DNA of 6,536 nucleotides from DATHSY01 sp046729855 (GTDB lineage: Bacteria > Actinomycetota > UBA4738 > HRBIN12). Shown one piece after another: positions 1-6,055 of this stretch (positions within the stretch are counted from its first letter, which is position 1; the number at the start of each line of letters is the position of its first letter). The position numbers and the translations under genes were made by a program. The notes below the pieces were generated by a model. It saw only the letters and a program-made list of their open reading frames with translations. It was not told the origin of the DNA and searched no databases. The stretch lies in contig JBKPHM010000109.1 in NCBI GenBank assembly GCA_046729855.1, forward strand, positions 1-6,536, read 5' to 3'.

Positions 1-314
1 ACTCGGACGTTGCCGAGGATCTTGTCCGGCGCCCAATCGGCCTCGTCTACGCCGAGGTCTATGTCCTCCGTGATGATCGCGTAGGTGGCGCTTTCGAGGC
101 GATGGCGATCCGAGGTGAAGTAGCCGTCATCGTCGCGGCCGAAGGCGTAGGCGGCCAGCACGGCGATGCCTCCGACCAGCAGTGCCAAGCCGATCAGCCC
201 GCCGATGCTGGCGAAGACAATCCCGATCACGCGGCTTGCGGTCCAGTTCGATCGCGGCCGAGCTGCGCTTGCGGCCGTGTTCGAGGTCGGACGTTGCTCG
301 CCGCCGTCCGTCAT
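1..314 (-). CDS. Small single-pass membrane protein, unknown function (C-terminus cut by window edge)
   Basis: Reading leftward from an ATG at 314 the frame stays open for 104 codons and leaves the window, so the C-terminus is missing. The N-terminus (about residues 1-28) is polar and rich in Ser, Thr, Ala and Arg, as expected for a cytoplasmic tail. Residues 29-57 form one strong transmembrane helix (VIGIVFASIGGLIGLALLVG and onward). An exposed segment follows, with DDDGYFTSD near 61-69 and an acidic stretch around 83-93 (EDIDLGVDEAD). The segment with GYFTSD and an ITEDIDLG-like strand recalls uncharacterised actinobacterial membrane proteins that carry a beta-rich outer domain; that is recollection, not a search result. 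No strong Shine-Dalgarno is seen before the ATG. It is divergent from everything to its right. Function not recognised. Confidence 0.72.
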   Translation of the reverse strand, partial: MTDGGEQRPTSNTAASAARPRSNWTASRVIGIVFASIGGLIGLALLVGGIAVLAAYAFGRDDDGYFTSDRHRLESATYAIITEDIDLGVDEADWAPDKILGNVR

Positions 315-388
315 CAGGCCAAGCCTACGTGGCGCGAGAGCTGGAAGCCGGAGCTAAGACCGTGGTCACCACGCAGAACCCCGAGCAG

Positions 389-413
389 GCGGGTTCGAAT
401 CCCGCTGGGCGCA
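389..413 (+). other. Orphan 3' end of a tRNA (Arg-like): T-arm plus 3' acceptor strand
   Basis: Positions 389-393 (GCGGG) pair with 401-405 (CCCGC) around a canonical T-loop TTCGAAT. They are followed by TGGGCGC and discriminator A at 413. This is how a tRNA ends; the acceptor strand ending GGGCGCA is typical of tRNA-Arg genes that begin GCGCCC. No GCGCCC partner, regular D-arm or anticodon arm lies upstream at the required spacing. The 5' half is therefore missing. No CCA is encoded after 413. Such 3' fragments are commonly left where an integrative element inserted at a tRNA gene. Chance or independent tRNA decay are the alternatives. Confidence 0.5.
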
Positions 414-428
414 TTCTGGGGTCAACAG

Positions 429-445
429 CATGCGGAAACCGCATG
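429..445. repeat. Short palindrome (7-bp arms, AAA loop)
   Basis: CATGCGG at 429-435 and CCGCATG at 439-445 are perfect reverse complements separated by AAA. It lies just right of the orphan tRNA end and upstream of the minus-strand membrane gene, next to a TTGACC reading on that strand (427-422). It could be an operator half-site pair, a small hairpin or coincidence. Confidence 0.35.
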
Positions 446-545
446 GCTGAGCGGCTGAGGCGTGCGAGCAAGGCGGTAAACGCGGATTCGGGCTACGACC
501 GGTGCTACCACGATCGAAGTAATCTCTCGGCCGCGGTGAAGCCGT

Positions 546-719
546 ATCAGGTGGGATTGGACGTGCGCTGAGTGCGACCGCGAGCAGGCCGCCGGCGAGC
601 GCGGCTGGCGCGCTTATCTGACCACCGACGAGGACGAGCCGGCGGAGGCGGTCGTCTACTGCCCCGACTGCGCGGCTCGCGAGTTCGGCGCACCGCCCGG
701 TCAGCCGCCGAAAATGTAG
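546..719 (+). CDS. Small zinc-ribbon protein (two CxxC knuckles), no canonical start codon
   Basis: A frame open from 540 to the TAG at 717-719 reads TCAEC, then GERGWRAYLTTDEDEP, then VVYCPDCAAREFG. The two CxxC pairs about 36 residues apart are the signature of a small treble-clef or zinc-ribbon domain. The GWRAYL and YCPxCAxREFG pattern resembles small actinobacterial zinc-ribbon proteins. The frame contains no ATG, GTG or TTG before the first CxxC; a stop lies at 537-539. The most start-like position is ATC at 546, giving (I/M)RWDWTCAEC. It is preceded by GGTGA at 535-539, which is Shine-Dalgarno-like at 6 nt spacing. Either the start is non-standard, an ATG mutated to ATC, or a sequence error is present. 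It ends 3 nt before the GTG of the HNH nuclease relic, which suggests co-transcription. Specific role unknown. Confidence 0.55.
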   Translation: MRWDWTCAECDREQAAGERGWRAYLTTDEDEPAEAVVYCPDCAAREFGAPPGQPPKM

Positions 720-722
720 AGC

Positions 723-1036
723 GTGAGACGAGCCGCCAGCGTCTGCGGCCAACCGAACTGCCCGAACGTCGCCGTGCGAGCGGGGCGCTGCCTCGAGCAC
801 GCGCCGAAGCCGTGGGCCGGAAACGAACAGAACCGCGACCGCCGCGGCGGCCTCCGCGGCCACACGCTGCGGTCCGACGCCGACGGATCCGTGAAGCAGG
901 CGGACGTTGCCAGAGTTGCAGACACAGCGACTTTCCGCTCGTCCTCCACCATCTCGGCGAGCTCCGTGACTACCGCTCGACGCTCGTCCTTTGCGTGCGT
1001 TGCCACCGACGAGTGCATCGATCGCGAGACGCGTAG
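723..1036 (+). pseudogene. HNH endonuclease, frameshifted
   Basis: Two frames together make an HNH nuclease of about 104 residues. From GTG at 723 the first reads VCGQPNCPNVAVRAGRCLEH, a Cys/His zinc knuckle usual at the N-terminus of phage-type HNH proteins. Between roughly 850 and 885 homology passes to the next frame. That frame reads RRRRIREAGGRCQSC, then LVLHHLGELRDYRSTLVLC, then VRCHRRVH, and stops at TAG 1034-1036. The HH pair, the CxxC and CxxCH knuckles and their spacing fit the beta-beta-alpha metal HNH fold, which cuts DNA. A one-base loss (or two-base gain) would explain the shift; no homopolymer that would favour programmed slippage is evident. The 5' neighbour is the zinc-ribbon frame 3 nt away. 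Sequence error is the main alternative to true inactivation. Confidence 0.7.
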
Positions 1037-1083
1037 AGGCTGAGCAGCCCCTCCTTCTCTCCCCGTGGGTCAAACCCGAGCTC

Positions 1084-1983
1084 GTGCGGCGCCTTCCGTT
1101 GGACGAGTCCGTGGCGCTCGACGGGCGCGAACTCGAGGCGCTCACCGGTGCACGGCTCACGAAAACGTGGGAGGGTCCGCATGGACAATCGCTTCCCGTG
1201 GTCGCCGGAGAAACCCACTCCGATCCCGAGGCTGCGGCCTCGGTCGAGATCCCGCAGTACACGGTACTGAGAATCCTGGCCGTCTGGGCTGCCGCGGCCC
1301 TCGCCATGGGGGCGCTGGCTTGGCTCGTCGCTCCGGTCCTCGAGGACCAGTTCGGCGGCGAGGGCGACGTGCCCATGCTGAAGGCGCTGCTCATCTGCAT
1401 CACGGCCGGCCTGATCTGGCAGTTCGTGCTCGTGGTCGTCCTCGTCCGCCGCGAGCAGGGAAGCCTCCGCTGGCCCGTCGTCCGGGAAGCGCTCTGGCTG
1501 CGTACCCCGCAGAGCCCGACGACCGGCCGGCGGGGCGGCAGGCTGTGGCTGCTCGTGATTCCGCTGATCCTGGGCACCGCCATCGAGGGGGCGCTCCCGA
1601 CGGTGCCGCACCCGGAGAACCGCGACTTCGGCGACTTGCTCAACATGGACACCGTTCAAGACTTTCTCAGCGGCGCCTGGGGCTGGTACGGCCTCATCCT
1701 CGTCCTCTTCCTCTTCAACACCGTGCTCGGCGAGGAGCTGCTCTTTCGCGGGCTGCTCCTGCCGCGCATGAACGGCGCCTTCGGACGCGGCGACTGGGTC
1801 GCGAATGGCGTCCTCTTCGCTGGCTACCACCTGCATGTGCCGTGGGTGGCCCCTTGGACGCTGCTCGACATGTTCTTTCTCTCCTACCCGACCAAGCGGT
1901 ACCGGAGCGCCTGGATCGGGATCGTCGTCCACAGCGCGCAGAGCGTCGTGTTCGCGATCATCATCTTCACGTACGTCGTCTGA
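1084..1983 (+). CDS. CPBP-family intramembrane glutamic protease (Rce1/Abi-like)
   Basis: From GTG 1084 the product is 299 residues. All three CPBP active-site motifs are present: GEELLFRG with E217-E218 and R222, FAGYH with F245 and H249, and VVHSAQS with H283. The family are membrane-embedded proteases or prenyl-protein-protease relatives, where the paired Glu and the two His form the catalytic site. Hydrophobic segments lie near residues 59-86, 99-122, 154-172, 198-214, 238-270 and 276-299. The roughly 55-residue N-terminus is soluble and polar. The frame stays open upstream to a TTG at 991, but that part overlaps the HNH relic in another frame, so GTG 1084 (RRLPLDES after it) is preferred. 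The Shine-Dalgarno is weak (GAG at 1078-1080). The substrate cannot be read from the sequence. In bacteria, members act in bacteriocin immunity, protein processing or stress signalling. Confidence 0.88.
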   Translation: MRRLPLDESVALDGRELEALTGARLTKTWEGPHGQSLPVVAGETHSDPEAAASVEIPQYTVLRILAVWAAAALAMGALAWLVAPVLEDQFGGEGDVPMLKALLICITAGLIWQFVLVVVLVRREQGSLRWPVVREALWLRTPQSPTTGRRGGRLWLLVIPLILGTAIEGALPTVPHPENRDFGDLLNMDTVQDFLSGAWGWYGLILVLFLFNTVLGEELLFRGLLLPRMNGAFGRGDWVANGVLFAGYHLHVPWVAPWTLLDMFFLSYPTKRYRSAWIGIVVHSAQSVVFAIIIFTYVV

Positions 1984-2093
1984 GAGCGGCGGCGAGAGAC
2001 GCGACTAGGACGACGACCTGCGAGGAGCAGAGGCTCGCGTTCGAACGGCAGAAGGAACCCCTCCTTCCCCCCGCTCGCTGATCCCTGGCGGGT

Positions 2094-2162
2094 TCCACCA
2101 CCTCGGGCGAGCTCGCCGACTATCGATCGATGCTCGTCCTCTGCGAGCGTTGCCACGGCCGA
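2094..2162 (+). pseudogene. Second HNH-nuclease tail remnant
   Basis: This stretch is a diverged copy of the 3' part of the HNH relic at about 948-1016. After removal of one extra G in the GGG at 2105-2107 it reads HHLGELADYRSMLVLCERCHG, against HHLGELRDYRSTLVLCVRCHR in the first copy. By eye about four fifths of the bases agree, including the CxxCH knuckle. No start, N-terminal knuckle or upstream half of a nuclease is visible before it: similarity stops near 2093. It begins 110 bases after the CPBP gene and lies tail-to-tail with the S8 protease. It is a broken fragment, from duplication or from a second, related nuclease gene. Confidence 0.6.
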
Positions 2163-2183
2163 TCACGCACCGAGGATGATCCG

Positions 2184-2212
2184 GGCCCGGTTGGGGACCG
2201 ACGGTCTGGGCC
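2184..2212. terminator. Possible hairpin between convergent genes
   Basis: GGCCC at 2184-2188 can pair with GGGCC at 2208-2212. Inside, GACC (2196-2199) can pair with GGTC (2203-2206). It lies between the CPBP/HNH-remnant side and the end of the S8 protease, where a bidirectional terminator would be useful. There is no T-run on either strand, so the call rests on position and pairing only. Confidence 0.25.
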
Positions 2213-2250
2213 TTGGTGTGGGTGGCCTAAACGTCGAGAAGGCCTGTGGC

Positions 2251-5200
2251 CTACTGCGTCACGTTGATCAGGTCGACGTCGGTGGTCGTGCCGCGCACCA
2301 GGGGGGTGGTCAGGTCTGTCCTGACCGTGCCCACGCCACGGCTCACACCGATGACGTTGAAGCTGTAGGTCAGCGAGCCACCGGGCGCGCCTGGGGTGCT
2401 GGTCACCCGCAGGTCCTCGGTCGGTAGCCCGGCGATCTGGTCGCCGGCAGAGCCGTCAGCGTTTTCCGCACCCACGTTGAACGGCAACCCTGGATCGGTC
2501 GGCAGGTTTGCCGGGTTGTAGGCGAAGGTGATGTCCTCGGTGCCGTTAAGGCCGATCCAGACCTGGAAGACCCGCTGGCTGGTCGTTCCGAAGACGTTCA
2601 GGCGTGACTCGATGACTAACCAGTCGTTGACGCCGTCGGTGAGGATGGCGACGAAGATGCCAGGCGCGCCCGTGCCGTCCAGGTCAGTCCAGAACGGCGC
2701 CAGGACGCCGTTCGGCCGCGCCGGGTTGGGGAAGGTCTGCGGGACGAAGTTGATGTCCTGCCCGGTGGCTCCCCCTGCGACCACGTAGCCGTCGGACACG
2801 ACGCCCAGCTGGGTGAACGTCTGCCCGGCGAAGGTGAACGCAGGCACGTTGAAGTTGAGTGCCTGTTCGTCGCCGACTGCGATCGGGGTGATCCCGAACG
2901 CGTCAAGCGGGATGTACCCGAACAGCTCTCCCGGCGCGATCTGCGGCGCGTCCGGCTGCCGCCCGGCAAGGGTCGCCGTCGCGGTCACCTTGTGGTCGTC
3001 GACCTTGGTCGCGCCGGTCACCTCGGTCACCGGGAGGTTGGGGCTGGTGGTGCTGACCGTGTTCACGTCGGCCGGCGACAGGGAGTTGTTCTGCACCGTG
3101 ACCGCGCAGGTCGATGTCTCGTTGCGCCCGATTGTGCTCGGGTCGCAGCTCTGCGCCAGGGTCACCACACTCTGCCGCTTGAAGAACGCCACCGGCAGGT
3201 GCAGGTCACGCTGGCTATCGCGCCGGTCGAGGTTGATCCGGCCGAAGTACTGACCCTGCGGCACCGAGGGAGCGGAGATGGTGATGTCGAAGGTGACCTG
3301 GCCGCCGGGAGGCAGCGCGAACCGGCTCGGGCGCACCGAGATCGAGGTGCCCGCCGGCGACTGCGTGCTGACCGTGTAGGTCAGCGTCTGGTCGGTGACG
3401 TTCCTGGCCGTCCTGGTGGTGGAGATCACCCCCGGCATGGTCGGCGCGTTCACCGACGGCACGTTGAGGTCGATCCGGTCCATCGGAGTGCCGGCCCCGG
3501 CTGCGTAGTTGGCCGCGGTCTCGTCGAAGGTCAGGCCGGGGTCGCCGGCCCTGGTCAGGTCGACGCGGCCGCCGCCGACGTCGAACGGGTCGGCCGGGGT
3601 GGTCCCGTTCTCCTTGGTCACGCCGGCGGTCCTGGCAGTGGTCTCCAGCGCCGACTTGATCTGCCCGGGTGTCCAGCTGGGATGCAACGCCGCGACCAGC
3701 GCGACCGAGCCGGCGGCGTGCGGCGACGACATCGACGTGCCCGCGATCGCCTGGAACAGGTTGCCAGGCGGACCGAGGCCCGGCTCCTCCGGGGTCGGCG
3801 TCGTGCCGGCCAGGATGTGTAGACCGGGCGCGGTGATGTCCGGCTTGAGCCAGTCGGCGCCGGGACCGCGGGACGAGAAGAAGGTGACCCGGTCACCCTG
3901 CCAGGTGGTCCTGGCGCCCTGCGGGAAGGATGCGGTCGTGCCCGGGTGGGCCGTCAGGAAGTCCAGCAGCTGCTGGCTCTCGGGCTGGTTGATGTGGACG
4001 GTCGGCAGCCAGTGGTTGTCGGTCATGACGTCGAGCGGGGTGGCGTTGTACAGGATCATCCCGGCCGCGCCGCCCTGGAAGACGTTGAAGCCGCGCTGGA
4101 CCCGGCCGGGGCCGCGCTGGCAGGCGACGATCTTGCCGGTGAACAGCCCCGCCGGCGCCGGCGCCTCACAGCCGACGTTGTCGTAGGGCGGGTCGGACGC
4201 CTTGACCACCGGGAGTGGGCTGGCGATGCCGGCGGTGATGGTGGCGCCGGACACCTGCAGGGACGCGCCGCCGCCGCTGAGGGTGATGGTGGACCGGAAG
4301 GTGCGCGTCTGGATGGACGCCGCCACCGTCTGCACCCAGGGGCCGTTGTGGTTGACGGTCGCGGCGCCGGGGCCGTCGTTTCCGGCCGAGGCCGAGACGA
4401 GCACCCCGGCCGCGTAGGCGTCGAGGAAGGCCAGCTCCACGGCGTCGGTGTAGGGGTCGGTGCCGCCGGAGATGGAGAAGTTGATGGCGTCGACGCCGTC
4501 CAGGATCGCCTGGGCGACCGCCGCGGCCGAGTCGGACTGGAAGCAGCCCTCTAGGCCGCAGACCTTGTAGACCGCGACATGGGCACCCGGCGCGATGCCA
4601 TGGATGGCGCCGCGGTCGATGCCGAGCGGGTCGGCGTGGGCGACCGGGCCGCCGGCGGCGGTGGTCGAGGTGTGGGTGCCGTGCCCGTTGGAGTCGCGGG
4701 CGCTGTCGGGGTACACCTCGCCGCCGATGACCGCGTTGTAGGTGTCCAGGAACGGCTGGCCGGAGATCAGCTTGTGCTGGCAGACGAACGGGTCGGACGC
4801 TGGGGTCAGCGGGTTGTCACCGAGGTCGCAGGTCCGCGGGGTGCCGTCGGCCTTGGGCGGCGGTGCGGGCAGGTTGCCGTGGTCGACGTAGGAGGGGTGC
4901 TCCGGCCAGGCGCCGGTGTCCAGCACGCCCACGATCGCGCCCTTGCCGGCGTCATCGGCAGTCTCCCCGAGCTGGTTGTAGATCGTCGCGGCGCCGATGA
5001 ACTCAGGGCTGGAGTCGGTGAGGGGCTGCTCCAGGCGGTCGCGCTGCACGGCGACGACGCCGGGCAGCTTCAGGAGCTCCGCGACCTGGTTGCTGGGCAG
5101 GGTGAGCGCAACGCCGCCGTAGGCGGTGCGCAGCCGCGTCCCGGCCCTCGCGGCCGGGACGCGCACGCCCATGGCGTCCAGGAAGCGCTGCTCAACGCCC

Positions 5201-5532
5201 TGGATGTAGCCCTGGTAGCGCCGTGCGGCAACGCTCCTGAGATTCAGCGGCCTCCCTGTGACCGACGGGCTGGTGGCGGGGAGACCCTTGATCTGGCCCG
5301 CATATGCGGCGAGAGCGTCGTAGTCGAGCTTGACGACGACATTGATCGGGGCAGTGGAACGCTGGCCAAGCAGACTCTCGTCGGTCTGTGCCAGGCGGCT
5401 CGTCGCCGACTTCGCGCCGTCGACCCGGCTAGCCGGTGTCAGCGGCGTCGCAGTGAGCGTTACTTGGTCAGCGGGTGTCGGCGGCGGCGTTGCTCCGGCG
5501 CCCGCGGCGAGCATCGCAAGCGCCACGCCCAC
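2251..5532 (-). CDS. Secreted subtilisin-like serine protease (peptidase family S8) with PA insert and C-terminal beta domains
   Basis: Counting from GTG at 5532 (1093 residues), a hydrophobic signal segment comes first, then an I9-type propeptide at about 60-165. The catalytic triad is D205 (VGVLDTGAWP), H284 (NGHGTHTS) and S600 (AGTSMSSPHAAG), with oxyanion N385 (SAGNDGPG). A PA-like domain (about 430-530, with GKIVACQRG and GAAGMILYN) is inserted between N385 and S600. An Fn3-like domain (about 685-785), a second beta domain (about 788-860) and a C-terminal beta-sandwich-like region (about 870-1060, with APFWTDLDG) follow. Eight Cys occur in four close pairs, fitting an exported enzyme. 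The first standard start is GTG 5532, but it removes the basic n-region: upstream codons read NDSFRRRVKLAVVVAV in frame. The true start is probably CTG 5580 or ATC 5616, the latter 5 nt after GGGAGG. The enzyme likely degrades extracellular protein. Confidence 0.93.
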   Translation of the reverse strand: MGVALAMLAAGAGATPPPTPADQVTLTATPLTPASRVDGAKSATSRLAQTDESLLGQRSTAPINVVVKLDYDALAAYAGQIKGLPATSPSVTGRPLNLRSVAARRYQGYIQGVEQRFLDAMGVRVPAARAGTRLRTAYGGVALTLPSNQVAELLKLPGVVAVQRDRLEQPLTDSSPEFIGAATIYNQLGETADDAGKGAIVGVLDTGAWPEHPSYVDHGNLPAPPPKADGTPRTCDLGDNPLTPASDPFVCQHKLISGQPFLDTYNAVIGGEVYPDSARDSNGHGTHTSTTAAGGPVAHADPLGIDRGAIHGIAPGAHVAVYKVCGLEGCFQSDSAAAVAQAILDGVDAINFSISGGTDPYTDAVELAFLDAYAAGVLVSASAGNDGPGAATVNHNGPWVQTVAASIQTRTFRSTITLSGGGASLQVSGATITAGIASPLPVVKASDPPYDNVGCEAPAPAGLFTGKIVACQRGPGRVQRGFNVFQGGAAGMILYNATPLDVMTDNHWLPTVHINQPESQQLLDFLTAHPGTTASFPQGARTTWQGDRVTFFSSRGPGADWLKPDITAPGLHILAGTTPTPEEPGLGPPGNLFQAIAGTSMSSPHAAGSVALVAALHPSWTPGQIKSALETTARTAGVTKENGTTPADPFDVGGGRVDLTRAGDPGLTFDETAANYAAGAGTPMDRIDLNVPSVNAPTMPGVISTTRTARNVTDQTLTYTVSTQSPAGTSISVRPSRFALPPGGQVTFDITISAPSVPQGQYFGRINLDRRDSQRDLHLPVAFFKRQSVVTLAQSCDPSTIGRNETSTCAVTVQNNSLSPADVNTVSTTSPNLPVTEVTGATKVDDHKVTATATLAGRQPDAPQIAPGELFGYIPLDAFGITPIAVGDEQALNFNVPAFTFAGQTFTQLGVVSDGYVVAGGATGQDINFVPQTFPNPARPNGVLAPFWTDLDGTGAPGIFVAILTDGVNDWLVIESRLNVFGTTSQRVFQVWIGLNGTEDITFAYNPANLPTDPGLPFNVGAENADGSAGDQIAGLPTEDLRVTSTPGAPGGSLTYSFNVIGVSRGVGTVRTDLTTPLVRGTTTDVDLINVTQ

Positions 5533-5639
5533 CGCTACGACGACCGCAAGCTTTACTCGTCGGCGGAAGCTGTCGTTCAGACGAGTACAGCCGCAGGCTG
5601 ATCCTCGTGCGACGATCGTAACCTCCCGCGTTCGGCTCC

Positions 5640-5668
5640 ATCGTTGCGCTCTTGACGCCTTTAGTCAA
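5640..5668 (-). promoter_or_regulatory. Candidate promoter for the S8 protease
   Basis: On the minus strand TTGACT (5668-5663) is followed, after 17 bases, by AACGAT (5645-5640). This is a fair match to -35 and -10 hexamers at ideal spacing. The predicted start of transcription, near 5633, leaves GGGAGG (5627-5622) in the leader. The -35 lies inside the 5651-5669 palindrome, so a bound regulator would compete with polymerase. It rests on consensus matching alone. Confidence 0.4.
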
Positions 5669-5669
5669 G
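5651..5669. promoter_or_regulatory. Inverted repeat in divergent promoter region (possible operator)
   Basis: CTTGAC (5651-5656) and GTCAAG (5664-5669) are perfect reverse complements around a 7-base spacer. The 13-base centre-to-centre distance is slightly longer than one helical turn, compatible with a dimeric regulator. It covers the candidate -35 of the S8 protease and lies 50 bases before the ATG of the divergent small gene. A transcript hairpin is the other reading; no T-run follows. Confidence 0.4.
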
Positions 5670-5718
5670 TCCGGCGGCGAAATCTGAGGCAGACAAGCGC
5701 GCGATCGCCCATGCGTCG

Positions 5719-5940
5719 ATGAACGTGGCGTCGGAGGAGTTCCGTCGCAAGATCGAACACCGGGCGATGGTTGCGCGTATCCAGCGTCGGCGCCAGCTTG
5801 TCGATCTGCTCGAGCCGATCGGGCTCGCCGAGCTCGCCGACGAGGACTCGGACGAGTACCAGCTCAAGGTTGTGCGTGAGCTCGCACGCCGGCTCGGCGC
5901 CATCCCCGAGTCCATCCGCGAGGAGCACGCGCTGCTGTGA
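5719..5940 (+). CDS. Small charged orphan protein, 73 residues
   Basis: ATG at 5719 to TGA at 5938-5940. The product is highly charged, almost free of Cys and aromatics, and predicted by composition to be mainly helical: FRRKIEHRAMVARIQRRRQL is basic, then ELADEDSDEYQLKVVREL is acidic to mixed, ending in RLGAIPESIREEHALL. No domain is recognised. The codon pattern and amino acid character look real, and the same frame is open back to 5665 with similar charged residues (KSEADKRAIAHAS) but no start codon, so the N-terminus may be longer or broken. No good Shine-Dalgarno precedes 5719; a leaderless start is possible. It is divergent from the S8 protease, with the palindrome between them. A regulatory or partner role for the protease is only a guess. 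Confidence 0.55.
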   Translation: MNVASEEFRRKIEHRAMVARIQRRRQLVDLLEPIGLAELADEDSDEYQLKVVRELARRLGAIPESIREEHALL

Positions 5941-6009
5941 CGATCGAGTGTGGGGCATGGGGGGCGCGTCTTCCCCTGAGGCTCGCGCGACTCTTGCGGG
6001 CCAACGTTT

Positions 6010-6055
6010 GCCTCCTTTCCGAGTGCCTGGTCAGGGACCGGCACCGGAAGGAGGC
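6010..6055. terminator. Long GC-rich hairpin (about 20 bp), likely terminator or structured RNA
   Basis: Pairings are GCCTCC 6010-6015 with GGAGGC 6050-6055, TTCCG 6017-6021 with CGGAA 6045-6049, GTGCC 6023-6027 with GGCAC 6040-6044, and GGTC 6029-6032 with GACC 6036-6039, around loop AGG. The only defects are three single-base bulges, all on the 5' arm (6016, 6022, 6028). It sits 69 bases after the end of the small CDS. No T-run follows on either strand; high-GC actinobacteria are known to use hairpins lacking U tracts. Confidence 0.55.

Noticed and set aside
332..413. Complete tRNA ending at 413
   Set aside because: GCGC at 332-335 could pair with the acceptor end, but the remaining acceptor bases, D-arm and anticodon arm do not form.
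102..458. Plus-strand frame over the left membrane gene
   Set aside because: Antisense to a frame with a good transmembrane helix; its own translation has no protein character.
366..1652. Minus-strand open frame of 428 codons
   Set aside because: Runs antisense through the tRNA fragment, zinc ribbon, HNH and CPBP genes; Ser/Arg/Ala-rich with no domain.
970..1932. Minus-strand frame of 320 codons rich in Glu and Asp
   Set aside because: Antisense to CPBP, whose active-site motifs and membrane segments are clear.
1065..2081. Plus-strand frame of 338 codons overlapping CPBP
   Set aside because: Arg/Ala/Pro-rich translation in the wrong frame of the CPBP gene.
2992..3822. Plus-strand open frame of 276 codons
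   Set aside because: Low-complexity Arg/Gly/Asp translation, antisense to the S8 catalytic and Fn3-like regions.
4579..5601. Long plus-strand open frame of 340 codons opposite the S8 gene
   Set aside because: Gly/Val/Arg-rich translation without motifs, entirely antisense to a gene with intact catalytic motifs; a GC-rich shadow.
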